Positions 20,087 through 28,634 of a DNA stretch of 64,000 nucleotides are shown here, piece by piece. Numbering within the stretch: the stretch's first letter is position 1; each line of letters opens with the position of its first letter. Source of the DNA: CAYPNF01 sp964411985 (GTDB lineage: Bacteria; Verrucomicrobiota; Verrucomicrobiia; Limisphaerales; J093); the NCBI GenBank assembly GCA_964411985.1, contig CAYPNF010000018.1, forward strand, positions 62,001 to 126,000, written 5' to 3'. The notes under the pieces are model-generated. The model worked only from the letters and a program-made list of their open reading frames with translations, had not been told where the DNA came from and searched no databases. The position numbers and the translations under genes are program-made.

Positions 20087-21214
20087 ATGAACAACTCAAA
20101 AGACACCGAAACTACCATGCTGAGAAGAGCCAAATCGTTCCAGAGGCTTGAACTCGCGCGAGTCCTTTTCCTGGCCAGCCTTCTTTCTTTGGCTGGACTG
20201 TCCTCTGCCCAAGAGGTCCAGAAGTTACCTGACTGCTGCATCAAAGCTGCCAAGGAGGGCAAAGCGTGCCAGTATTTTCCGGTTCAGCCGCTGAAGGCGG
20301 GCGCCCTGGGGTTCAAGCTGAACTACGTCTCTCTGTTCACCCAGGACGTGGGGCGCCTCTACGAGTTCTACCGGCAAGTCCTGAAGCTTGACGTCAAGGA
20401 TGTGAAGGAACTCTGGAAGGGAAACAACCCGCAACGATACGTGGAGATTCCGACCCAAGCCTCCGTTCTGAGCCTTACCTACAGTGCCACGGTAGACAAT
20501 GCCAACAGCAACATCCTGTTGGAGTTTGGCACACCCGACAATCTCAACGCAGAATATGAGCGCATCAAGGGGCTGGGAGTAAAGATGAAGGAAGGCTCAA
20601 AAGGGAAGAACGAATTCAAGTTCTATGACCCGGACGGCAATCTGATTAATTTCTACTGGGATCCGCACACGCCGCTGCGCAATCCGCGAGTGTCGGGCGT
20701 CAACGCCGAGGTGATCGCGAAGAAGCCCGAGTGCTGCATCGAGGCCGAGCGTGCCGGAACAAACTGTGACTACGCCCTGGAACCCTACGTCGTTCCCTTT
20801 CCTCCGAAAGTGGGTGCGCAGGCCTTTCGGTTGAGCTATATCTCACTGTTCACCAAAGAGGTCCCCAAGATGTATAACTTCTATAAAGCATTTCTGCGAG
20901 TGGAGGCCAAGGACGTGAAGGAGCTTTGGTCGGGTAACAACCTCAACAAATACGTCGAAATCCCAACGCAAAAAGCGGTTCTGAGCTTTACCCAGCGCAC
21001 CAATGTGTCGGCGGACAACAACGTCATCCTTCTCGAGATGGAATGTCAGGATAACTTGGAAAAAGAGTATCAGCGGCTCAAGGCCCTCGGCGTAAAGATG
21101 AAGGAAGGCTCCAAGAACAAGAACGAATTCAAGTGCTACGATCCCGACGGCAACTTGATCAACGTTTACCACTACTGCCTCAACTTCTACCGGCAAATCC
21201 CGAATTCCGATTGA
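20087..21214 (+). CDS. Exported two-domain VOC (glyoxalase-fold) protein with CC-x-A-x-G-x-C motifs
   Basis: 375 aa with a signal peptide (LELARVLFLASLLSLAGLSSAQ); ATG 20117 is an alternative start. It is an internal duplication: each half has a Cys motif (DCCIKAAKEGKAC, then ECCIEAERAGTNC), a VOC opening strand (NYVSLFTQD, SYISLFTKE), KDVKELW-x-GNN, YVEIPTQ and a closing DPDGNLIN. The usual metal ligands of glyoxalase I (first-strand His and last-strand Glu) are replaced by Asn/Ser and Asn, so it is probably not a classical glyoxalase. The paired Cys suggest disulfides or metal or haem contact outside the cytoplasm. Function unknown. Flanked by the GH2 and LamG genes. Confidence 0.8.
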   Translation: MNNSKDTETTMLRRAKSFQRLELARVLFLASLLSLAGLSSAQEVQKLPDCCIKAAKEGKACQYFPVQPLKAGALGFKLNYVSLFTQDVGRLYEFYRQVLKLDVKDVKELWKGNNPQRYVEIPTQASVLSLTYSATVDNANSNILLEFGTPDNLNAEYERIKGLGVKMKEGSKGKNEFKFYDPDGNLINFYWDPHTPLRNPRVSGVNAEVIAKKPECCIEAERAGTNCDYALEPYVVPFPPKVGAQAFRLSYISLFTKEVPKMYNFYKAFLRVEAKDVKELWSGNNLNKYVEIPTQKAVLSFTQRTNVSADNNVILLEMECQDNLEKEYQRLKALGVKMKEGSKNKNEFKCYDPDGNLINVYHYCLNFYRQIPNSD

Positions 21215-21240
21215 AGTGTTCCTGTGCAAGACAAGCCGTC

Positions 21241-22536
21241 ATGAAGACTACTCCCTCCCTCATCCTCGCCAGCGCGCTGACGCTCGCCAGCACCGCCGCC
21301 ATGACCGCCGAACCGCAAGCGACGCTCTCCATTTTCGAGCAGCGCGTCGCCACCGTCATGAGCACGCCCGGCTGCGTCGCCTTCTGGGACTTCGTGAAGC
21401 GTGAGTCGGCGGGCGCGCATCGTTTCACCGCACATGTCCCGCGGGGGGCAACGAATGACTTCGCGCTCGATGCCGGGAACTACGTCAAGGAATACTGGGG
21501 CGAAGGACGCGAGGCGTCGTATGCGGACTTCCCGCTGCTCGGTCGCGGGCCGTTCGGGCAGGCGATTCGCATTCGCAAGGAGGAGGACAAGACGTTCCGT
21601 CCGTTCCTGTTCGTGCCGCGCGCGCGGCTGCATGATGCGTCCATCGACATCAAGGGTGCGGGCAAGTCCGTGAGCGTCGTCGTGTGGGCCATTCGCGAGA
21701 GCGGGAATCATGCGCTCGCAGGCATTTGGCATGAAGGCACGGATCTGAATCACGCCGGCGCGGCGAAGGTCGTCGCGCGCGGTCAGCGGCAATACGCGCT
21801 CTTTGCCGGGCTGAACAAGGAGGGCTCGGCCTGCGGTCATGTGTCCGAGAACGGCGCGAAGTCCTTTGGCCACATCTATGCCATGCACAAATCCAATTCC
21901 GGCGATGTCTCGCCCGCCGTGCCTTCGGATTCATCCGCCGAGGTGCTCGATGCCTCGTGGCTCTGTTTCGCTATGACCTACAATCACGAGACCCATGAAC
22001 TCACCGGCTGGCTCAATGGCCAGAACACTACCCGTTGGCAGGAGAGCGTGCAGAAGGCCATCCCGGTCATCCACAACGCCTGGGTGCAAGGCCAACTGCA
22101 TCGCGAACCGGGCCTGCAACCCGGCGAGGACTCGACTTTCCCGAAGGATCAGTTCTACAATCCGCCCGAGGACAAACCAGTGTCCGTGAATATACTCAGC
22201 GAGAACGACGACGAACACGTGGAGTTGCAGGAGTTCCGCTACACCCGCATGAAAGTCACGCAGCGCAAAAGCCCCGACGGCACCTGGACCACCACCGCCC
22301 GCGACCTCGCCGACGTGCGCCTGAATCCCTGGTGGTATCCGCACGACTCGCTCTACACCCCCGCCAATGACGGCACCGGCGGCCCCTTCACCATCGGCCG
22401 TGTCATTCACAGCTCCCGCAGCGTCGGCTTCACCGGCTGGATTGGCGGCGTGGCAGTTTTCAATCGGGCCCTGAGCGCAGAGGATACGGCTAGGCTGTCT
22501 GGCATCGTCCGCGAGCGTCCGATTCCCGCCCCATGA
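21241..22536 (+). CDS. Exported LamG/concanavalin A-like domain protein
   Basis: 431 aa from the ATG at 21241; the open frame extends upstream but this start gives a signal peptide (MKTTPSLILASALTLASTAAM). The remainder resembles a LamG-type jelly roll: CVAFWDFVKRES at the start, SVVVWAIRESGNHALAGIW in the middle and GGVAVFNRALS at the end. Such domains bind carbohydrate and can be fused to hydrolases; no catalytic domain is seen here. The stop overlaps the next start as ATGA at 22533, so translation is coupled. A head-and-tail remnant of a paralogue lies at 28411-28634, where 36 of 42 residues of the C-terminal stretch match. Confidence 0.75.
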   Translation: MKTTPSLILASALTLASTAAMTAEPQATLSIFEQRVATVMSTPGCVAFWDFVKRESAGAHRFTAHVPRGATNDFALDAGNYVKEYWGEGREASYADFPLLGRGPFGQAIRIRKEEDKTFRPFLFVPRARLHDASIDIKGAGKSVSVVVWAIRESGNHALAGIWHEGTDLNHAGAAKVVARGQRQYALFAGLNKEGSACGHVSENGAKSFGHIYAMHKSNSGDVSPAVPSDSSAEVLDASWLCFAMTYNHETHELTGWLNGQNTTRWQESVQKAIPVIHNAWVQGQLHREPGLQPGEDSTFPKDQFYNPPEDKPVSVNILSENDDEHVELQEFRYTRMKVTQRKSPDGTWTTTARDLADVRLNPWWYPHDSLYTPANDGTGGPFTIGRVIHSSRSVGFTGWIGGVAVFNRALSAEDTARLSGIVRERPIPAP

Positions 22537-23744
22537 TGACAGAAACCATGAAACTACTTGGCGACACTCTGATGACCCTCGCACTCGTGACCGTGCTTTG
22601 CGGTTGCCGCACGGTGGACTCCGCTGCTCGAGGCGGCGACAGGGATGACTTGGGCCGGTTCAACGTGAGGAACTACGGCGCCAAAGGCGACGGGAAGACC
22701 GATGATGCCCCAGCCATCCAAGCCGCGATCGACGCCTGCCCCCAGGCAGGTACGGTGCTGGTGCCCGAAGGACACTGGCTTGTGCAGTCCTCTCCCTTGC
22801 GCTTGCGCGGCGGGATCATCTTGCAGGGGCACGGCCAACGCAGTGTGATTATCCGAGATCCCAAATTGAGAACCTGCCTTGCCGCGGAGGACGCTTCCCG
22901 CCTGAGGATCGAACGGTTGCGATTTGTGGTCACGGCCGCGACACCCGCCAAAATGGAAGGGCGCCTTGCCCACTTTCAGCATTGCCGCGAGGTAACGGTG
23001 CGAGAATGCGAGTTTGACGGAACCACCACGAACGGATTACCGTCGCAATTCTCCCTCTGCCAATTCGAGTGCTGCAATGATGTGAAATGTCTTGATAATC
23101 GATTCCGCAACACCGCCGGTTCCGCAACCGGGGTTACCGGTGCCTCATGGGAACCCGAGTGGGGCCGCCACTCCGAGTTCGCCCGCAATGTGGTTGAGGA
23201 TTATTGTGATACGGGCATCGGTCTCTGGACCGGAGCGCGCGAGGCACACCTGCATCACAATCGCCTGCGGGGACGCGCGGAGATATTCACTTCCTATCCG
23301 GTGGGCATTGATGTGGATGGCGGCACCCACTCGCTCATCGAGCACAACGACATTGCCGATGGCCACATTGCCATCCGACTCTACGACTGTCATGATGGCG
23401 CCTATCCCATGACGGCCATAGTGGTGCGGGATAACTTCCTTCACGACCAGCGCACCTACGACGTGCACCATCCGGCCTGGGCCATCAAACCGGAGAATCC
23501 GAAGTCGCGCCTGGAAGCTTCCATTGAAGGAAACCGGATTGTTCAGCTGGATAGGCACGCGTCCGCCATGACTGGCGGTGGCGCTGGCCACACCATTTTG
23601 CACGTGAATCTCAATGAGTTTACAGGAGTTATGTTCTGGAACTTCGAATATTATGCTGCGAACGCTCTTGCTGTGTTTTCGGGAGGCAAACGGGTGGATT
23701 GGCGAACCGGCATTGGCAACAATACCCAAAAGGGGCCAAAATGA
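22533..23744 (+). CDS. Beta-helix lipoprotein (Pectate_lyase_3-like)
   Basis: 403 aa. The N-terminus ends in the lipobox VLCGC (Cys25), so it is a lipoprotein facing periplasm or cell surface. RNYGAKGDGKTDDAPAIQAAI near residue 47 is the classic first turn of pectate-lyase-3 and GH28-like beta-helices, and repeated Asn-rich turns follow (FRNTAGS, HHNRLRG, EHNDIAD). No GH28 catalytic Asp pair is seen. The ATG overlaps the LamG stop, and its stop overlaps the next start at 23741 as ATGA, so three genes in a row are coupled. ATG 22548 is an alternative start. Similar in layout to the next gene, so the two are probably old duplicates. Confidence 0.8.
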   Translation: MMTETMKLLGDTLMTLALVTVLCGCRTVDSAARGGDRDDLGRFNVRNYGAKGDGKTDDAPAIQAAIDACPQAGTVLVPEGHWLVQSSPLRLRGGIILQGHGQRSVIIRDPKLRTCLAAEDASRLRIERLRFVVTAATPAKMEGRLAHFQHCREVTVRECEFDGTTTNGLPSQFSLCQFECCNDVKCLDNRFRNTAGSATGVTGASWEPEWGRHSEFARNVVEDYCDTGIGLWTGAREAHLHHNRLRGRAEIFTSYPVGIDVDGGTHSLIEHNDIADGHIAIRLYDCHDGAYPMTAIVVRDNFLHDQRTYDVHHPAWAIKPENPKSRLEASIEGNRIVQLDRHASAMTGGGAGHTILHVNLNEFTGVMFWNFEYYAANALAVFSGGKRVDWRTGIGNNTQKGPK

Positions 23745-24922
23745 AAACACCCAGTCTTGCTCTGGTTTGTCTGGCGATTGGCATTGTTCTTTCTGGTTGC
23801 CGAACGGCGAGTCACACCCCTCAAAACGTCAGCAGAGACGATTGGGGCCGGTTCAACGTGTGGGCCTTCGGCGCTAGGGGAGACGGTCAGACGGACGACA
23901 CCAAGGCATTTCAGTCGGCCTTGGATGCGGCGGCGAAGGTCAGCGGCACCGTCTTTGTGCCTACTGGAACCTACAAGATTGGCAAGCTGGTCTGGCACGA
24001 CTTCACTTCGATGACGGGTGATCCAGGCTGGTCCTACTACGTCCCCGGCGGATCGGTGCTGGAGTTAAACGATCCTGCAGCGGAGTGCCTGATTGACTTC
24101 ACCTATTGCCAGGGCTCCCGGCTGAACGGCTTGTCCCTCGTCGGCCGGAGCTTGGGCACAAACGTGCACGGGATCCTCACCAAGCCCCATGAAACCAATG
24201 AGAAGCCTGGCAAGTGGAAACGGGAGGACTTTCCGGCCATCGAGCGCTGCATGGTTCGTGGATTCACCGGCAACGGCCTCGACATGGATGTCTGGTGCCT
24301 GAGTCTCCGCGCCTGCGCCATCGGCTACAACCGCGGCGATGGCTTCAACTACAAGCATGCGGATGCCATGGTCATCGACAACTGGTTCTCCAACAACCAA
24401 GGAGCGGGAATCCGCGCCGTGCAGGGGACCGGCTCCTCCACATTTACCGCCAATCGCATTGAGTGGAACCGTGGCGGGAACATGGTGGTCCGGAATGCCT
24501 GGGGTTGGAACATCACAGGCAACAGCTTTGACCGCGCCCAGGGCCCCAGCCTGTTCCTGATGGGGAACTGTCACGATTTCACCATCACCGGGAACCTGTT
24601 CCTGCGCAGTGGCGCTGTGCTGGAGCGAGGCGTTGAACTTCAAGAGCACGAACGCTGCGCGGTGCGGCTGGTGGGCGTGAACGGTCTGACGTTCACAGGC
24701 AACAGCACCACGGTTGGCGGCAACGACGCGAGCATGCAGAAGGCAGCCCCGACGCCGGAGTATGGAGTCATCGTCAAGCAACTGGACCACGCCGTCATTA
24801 GCGGCAACCGCCTGGTCGGCACGCGGCAGGCGTTGCTCGATCTAAGTGAGCACGGCGAGCAGGTGATCATTCGTGACAACGTGACCGAGGTTAAGCCACC
24901 CCCTACAAAAGCGACCCCATAA
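23741..24922 (+). CDS. Beta-helix lipoprotein (Pectate_lyase_3-like), paralogue of the previous gene
   Basis: 393 aa from the ATG at 23741, which overlaps the preceding stop (ATGA) and has AGGGG upstream; the longer open frame from 23699 lacks support. Lipobox VLSGC gives Cys20. WAFGARGDGQTDDTKAFQSAL is the conserved beta-helix opening; the rest is a ladder of turns with GNS, GNR and GNL steps. Probably anchored in a membrane and acting on the glycan. A remnant with the C-terminal 50 residues of a close copy lies at 29941-30096 (29 of 39 residues identical in the core stretch). It precedes the GH28-like gene by 13 bases. Confidence 0.8.
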   Translation: MKTPSLALVCLAIGIVLSGCRTASHTPQNVSRDDWGRFNVWAFGARGDGQTDDTKAFQSALDAAAKVSGTVFVPTGTYKIGKLVWHDFTSMTGDPGWSYYVPGGSVLELNDPAAECLIDFTYCQGSRLNGLSLVGRSLGTNVHGILTKPHETNEKPGKWKREDFPAIERCMVRGFTGNGLDMDVWCLSLRACAIGYNRGDGFNYKHADAMVIDNWFSNNQGAGIRAVQGTGSSTFTANRIEWNRGGNMVVRNAWGWNITGNSFDRAQGPSLFLMGNCHDFTITGNLFLRSGAVLERGVELQEHERCAVRLVGVNGLTFTGNSTTVGGNDASMQKAAPTPEYGVIVKQLDHAVISGNRLVGTRQALLDLSEHGEQVIIRDNVTEVKPPPTKATP

Positions 24923-24935
24923 GCATTTCCACATC

Positions 24936-26294
24936 ATGACACACCTTACATCCATTCTGACTCCCCTTATCGCCTTCGTCGCCGGCATCAGTGCACTCCT
25001 GGCCGTTGCCGCGCCGCCCTCAGGACTAACCACCTGCTCGGACCTGACCCTGGAAGTCAACGGCGTGCCAGTGTGGGTGGAGAATCTGACCAAAGCGTGC
25101 CCGCCGGACGCGCCCGACTGGTTTCGCTACAACACCTCCAACAACCTGGCGGTGAACATCGCCTCCTTCACTTGCACGAACGCCAGCACGTTAAGCCTCC
25201 ATCTCGAAAGACCCGTGAAGGCCCTGACCGTCCGTCCGAAGCGCCTGCAGGTTGCCGTGACCGGCAAGGACCGGGATTGGAGCCTCGCATTACCCGGCCC
25301 CTGCAAACTCTACTTGGAGGCTGAGGCTTTGCCTCCGCTCTTGGTGCTTGCCGATCCGCCGGAATCGGATCCGGCACCTGATCCCGCCAAAACACGGATC
25401 TTCGGCCCCGGCTCTCACGATCCAGGTCTCATCACGTTGGAGGATAACGCCCAGGTTTACCTCGCGCAAGGCGCTGTGGTGTATGGCGGTTTTCGCGGCA
25501 AGCCCAAGAACGCCCGGATATTCGGGCGCGGTATCCTCGATGGCAGCAAGCTGAGTTCCTCGATGGTCCAACTGAATGGCGCGTCCAACGTCGTGGTCGA
25601 GGGCATCATCATGCGGTGCGGCAAGGCGTGGCAAAACACGCTGCAGAACTGCGACAACCTCACCTATCGCAACGTCAAGATCCTGAGCTTCGTCCCCTAC
25701 GGCGATGGAATCGACCCTGTTTGCAGCCGGAACATCCGCATCGAGAACTGCTTCTTTCGATGCTCGGACGACTGCATCGCCGTGAAAGCGATGCGTGGCG
25801 GCCCGAAGGTATCTGGCATCACGGTGCAGGACTGCATCATGGCCGGCTACAACTTCAGCGACGGCTTCACCATTGGCTACGAAGCGGTTACGGATGTGAT
25901 CGAGGATATCACTGTGAAGAACTGCGACATCCTGTATGCCCGCGGTGCCACCAAGGCTGGTCAGCACTCGGCTTTCAGCATCATCTGCGACGGGCCAGCC
26001 ACGATCCGGAATGTGACTTTCGAGGACATCCGCGTGGAGGAGAACATCACGCGGATGTTCGAATTGAACGTCACGGACGGGAAATTCTACAGCCAGGCGC
26101 CGCCTGGGCGAATCCAGGGTGTTCGGCTCAAGAACGTCGCCTGGGAGAAGGAGTGTCCCATCCTGATCACCGGCCACAACGCAGAACACCTGGTGGAAGA
26201 CGTGGTATTCGAAGGTTGCCGGGTGGCGGGTGTTCCGCTTTCTGCGACCCAGATCCAGACGAACACGTTTGCCCGCCGGATCGTGGTCCGATAG
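24936..26294 (+). CDS. GH28-like (polygalacturonase fold) exported protein with altered active site
   Basis: 452 aa with a signal peptide (cleavage near AVAA, residue 26). An N-terminal beta domain is followed by a GH28 parallel beta-helix. GDGIDPVCSRNI (D257 and D260) stands at the NTDG position, and CSDDCIAVK (D278-D279) matches the catalytic Asp pair. The usual GHG histidine is missing (the region reads FSDGFTIGYE) and the RIK motif is absent, so it may act on a sugar other than galacturonate or by different chemistry. Fragments of a second copy, reduced by three internal deletions, lie at 41793-42153. The gene is 20 bases upstream of another beta-helix gene. Confidence 0.85.
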   Translation: MTHLTSILTPLIAFVAGISALLAVAAPPSGLTTCSDLTLEVNGVPVWVENLTKACPPDAPDWFRYNTSNNLAVNIASFTCTNASTLSLHLERPVKALTVRPKRLQVAVTGKDRDWSLALPGPCKLYLEAEALPPLLVLADPPESDPAPDPAKTRIFGPGSHDPGLITLEDNAQVYLAQGAVVYGGFRGKPKNARIFGRGILDGSKLSSSMVQLNGASNVVVEGIIMRCGKAWQNTLQNCDNLTYRNVKILSFVPYGDGIDPVCSRNIRIENCFFRCSDDCIAVKAMRGGPKVSGITVQDCIMAGYNFSDGFTIGYEAVTDVIEDITVKNCDILYARGATKAGQHSAFSIICDGPATIRNVTFEDIRVEENITRMFELNVTDGKFYSQAPPGRIQGVRLKNVAWEKECPILITGHNAEHLVEDVVFEGCRVAGVPLSATQIQTNTFARRIVVR

Positions 26295-26314
26295 AATCGG
26301 CGTAATAGCCACTC

Positions 26315-28414
26315 ATGAACGGTATGATACTCAAACTCACCCTCAGAGCCCTCTTCGTTTGCACTGCGCTGGTACAAGCTGCCTTCGCCACCGACTTTCA
26401 CGTTGCTACCATTGGCCACGACGCCAACCCCGGCACGCAGGCCAAGCCGTTCGCCACGCTCGAACGCGCCCGCGACGCCATCCGAGAGTTGAAGAAAGCC
26501 GGACCGCTGAGGGAGCCGGTGACGGTGCGGTTGGGCGGCGGGACCTACCCACTGACGCAGGTGGTGCGCTTCGGGCCGGAGGACTCTGGCACCGCTGCTT
26601 GTCCCGTCACTTTTACCGCGGCGGAAGGCGCCGCGGTCGTGCTGGATGGCGGGCGGCGCATCACGGGCTGGAAGAAGTACGATGACAAGCTGTGGGTGGC
26701 GAACCTACCCGACGTGGCCAGCGGCGAGTGGCGGTTCCGGCAGCTTTACGTCAACGGCCGGCAGGGCGTCCGCGCCCGCACGCCCAACGCAGGCTATCTG
26801 CGCGTGGCCGGCTGCCCGGAAGGCACGCCCAAGACCGCGCATTATCACAAGGACTGCCAGACCTTCCAGTTCAAGCCGGGCGACATCCGCCCCGATTGGA
26901 GCAACCTCTCCGACGTTGAGGTCATCGTCTATCACTTTTGGACCGACTCGCACCTGCCCATCAAAACCGTGGACACGCAGTCCAACCTCGTCACCTTCGC
27001 GCACAAGGCGGGCAAGACCTTCACGGACGATTTCTCCGAGGACGGCGCGCGCTACATCGTGGAGAATGTTTTTGAAGGCTTGGACGCGCCGGGCGAATGG
27101 TATTTGAACCGCCGCACCGGCCAGCTTTTCTACTATCCCATGCCGGGGGAGGAGATGACGAAAGCCGAGGTCGTCGCGCCTTTCGCTTCAGCGCACCTGC
27201 GATTGGAGGGTAACCCTGCGGAGCGGCGTTACGTCGAGCATCTGCGTTTCCGCAACCTGTCTTTTGCCTACTCGAACTTCGATTTCAAGCCGGGCGATTC
27301 TAACGATCGGCAAGGGTCCGCCACCGTGCCGACCGCCGTCACGCTGCGCGGCGCCCGCTCTTGCGCGTTTGCACAATGCCGGTTGTTCCATCTCGGCACC
27401 TTTGGATTCGAGGTGATGGCCGGTTGCTCCGACAACGAATTCACGGGTAACGAACTCGCCCAGTTGGCCGCCGGGGGCATCCGTGTGGGGGGTGGCAAGG
27501 AAACCAGCCCGCCTTGGGACCGCACCCGCAACAATCGCATCACCGACAACTGGCTGCACCATTACGGGCAGGATTTTCCGTCGGCCGTGGGGGTGCTGCT
27601 GACCGACACTGAGGGCAACACCGTGGCCCACAATCATATTCACGACGGCGGTTACACGGGCGTGTCGATCGGCTGGGTGTGGGGCTACCAGCGGAGCGTG
27701 AGCCAGAACAATCGCGTCGAGTTCAACCACATTCACCACATTGGCGGCGTGCTGTCGGACATGGGCGGCATCTACACTCTCGGGGTTTCGCCGGGCACGG
27801 TCATCCGCAATAACCACATCCACGATGTAGACGCCAACCACTACGGCGGCTGGGGTATTTACCACGACGAAGGCTCCACGCATCTGCTGGTTGAGAACAA
27901 CGTGGTGCATCACACCAAGTTCGCCCCCTTCAATATCCACTTCGCCAAGGAAGTCACGGTACGCAACAACATCTTCGCCCTCGGCAAGCTGGAGCAGATG
28001 AGCCGCGGAAAGAACGAACCACACAAGAGTGTGTTCTTCGAGAACAACATCGTGTACTGGCGCGACGGTGCACTGCTTAGCCAGAACTGGAAGGATGTTC
28101 CCTACACTTTCCACGCCCATCCCAAGGACAAGTCCGGCACGCAAACCCTGACCAACACCTTCGAGTTCGACTGGAACCTCTATTTCAATCCCACCAACAC
28201 GCGGGACGAGGTCAAGTGGGCGGGTGGCACCTGGGCCGAGTGGCAACAGCGGGGCAAGGACCGGCATTCGCAATACGCCGACCCACTCTTCGTGAACCCG
28301 GAACAAGGGGACTTCACGCTCCGGCCCGACTCGCCTGCTTTTGCGTTGGGCTTCCAGCCGATTGACCTTCGCCAGGCGGGGCCCCGGATCAAGACCGGCC
28401 CTCAAGCACAATGA
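26315..28414 (+). CDS. Exported right-handed beta-helix protein, GH141-like
   Basis: 699 aa with a signal peptide (cleavage near residue 26, AFA). DFHVATIGHDANPGTQAKPFATLERARDAIRELK and VTVRLGGGTYPL match the opening of long beta-helix proteins related to GH141 (alpha-L-fucosidase or xylanase in characterised members). The centre has many HNHIHD, NHIHHIGG and NNHIHDVD turns. GH141 membership would fit the two GH29 fucosidases but needs a profile search. The stop TGA at 28412-28414 overlaps an ATG at 28411, which is the head of the LamG remnant that follows. Confidence 0.75.
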   Translation: MNGMILKLTLRALFVCTALVQAAFATDFHVATIGHDANPGTQAKPFATLERARDAIRELKKAGPLREPVTVRLGGGTYPLTQVVRFGPEDSGTAACPVTFTAAEGAAVVLDGGRRITGWKKYDDKLWVANLPDVASGEWRFRQLYVNGRQGVRARTPNAGYLRVAGCPEGTPKTAHYHKDCQTFQFKPGDIRPDWSNLSDVEVIVYHFWTDSHLPIKTVDTQSNLVTFAHKAGKTFTDDFSEDGARYIVENVFEGLDAPGEWYLNRRTGQLFYYPMPGEEMTKAEVVAPFASAHLRLEGNPAERRYVEHLRFRNLSFAYSNFDFKPGDSNDRQGSATVPTAVTLRGARSCAFAQCRLFHLGTFGFEVMAGCSDNEFTGNELAQLAAGGIRVGGGKETSPPWDRTRNNRITDNWLHHYGQDFPSAVGVLLTDTEGNTVAHNHIHDGGYTGVSIGWVWGYQRSVSQNNRVEFNHIHHIGGVLSDMGGIYTLGVSPGTVIRNNHIHDVDANHYGGWGIYHDEGSTHLLVENNVVHHTKFAPFNIHFAKEVTVRNNIFALGKLEQMSRGKNEPHKSVFFENNIVYWRDGALLSQNWKDVPYTFHAHPKDKSGTQTLTNTFEFDWNLYFNPTNTRDEVKWAGGTWAEWQQRGKDRHSQYADPLFVNPEQGDFTLRPDSPAFALGFQPIDLRQAGPRIKTGPQAQ

Positions 28415-28634
28415 CTTCTGCTGCGAGATGATGAGTTCAAGCTGTATCCGTAACCTTGCCAACGACGGCACCGGCGGCCCCTTCACCATCGACCGCGTCA
28501 TTCACAGTTCCTGCGGCGTCGGTTTCACCGGCTGGATTGGCGGCGTGGCGGTGTTCAATCGGGCGCTGAGCGAGGAGGAGATCTCCACATTTTCCGCCCT
28601 CTCAGGACAGAACCCAATCGCAGGAGCCAAATGA
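28411..28634 (+). pseudogene. LamG gene remnant: head plus C-terminal tail
   Basis: An ATG at 28411 overlaps the previous stop and opens a six-codon frame (MTSAAR, then stop). From 28458 the sequence encodes ANDGTGGPFTI, RVIHSS and GGVAVFNRALS, matching the C-terminus of the LamG protein at 21241 in 36 of 42 residues, to a stop at 28632-28634. The middle of the gene is gone. The tail still ends in an ATGA overlap with the pyruvyl-transferase-like gene, exactly as the intact LamG gene ends on its neighbour. So this is a duplicated copy reduced by internal deletion. Confidence 0.8.
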
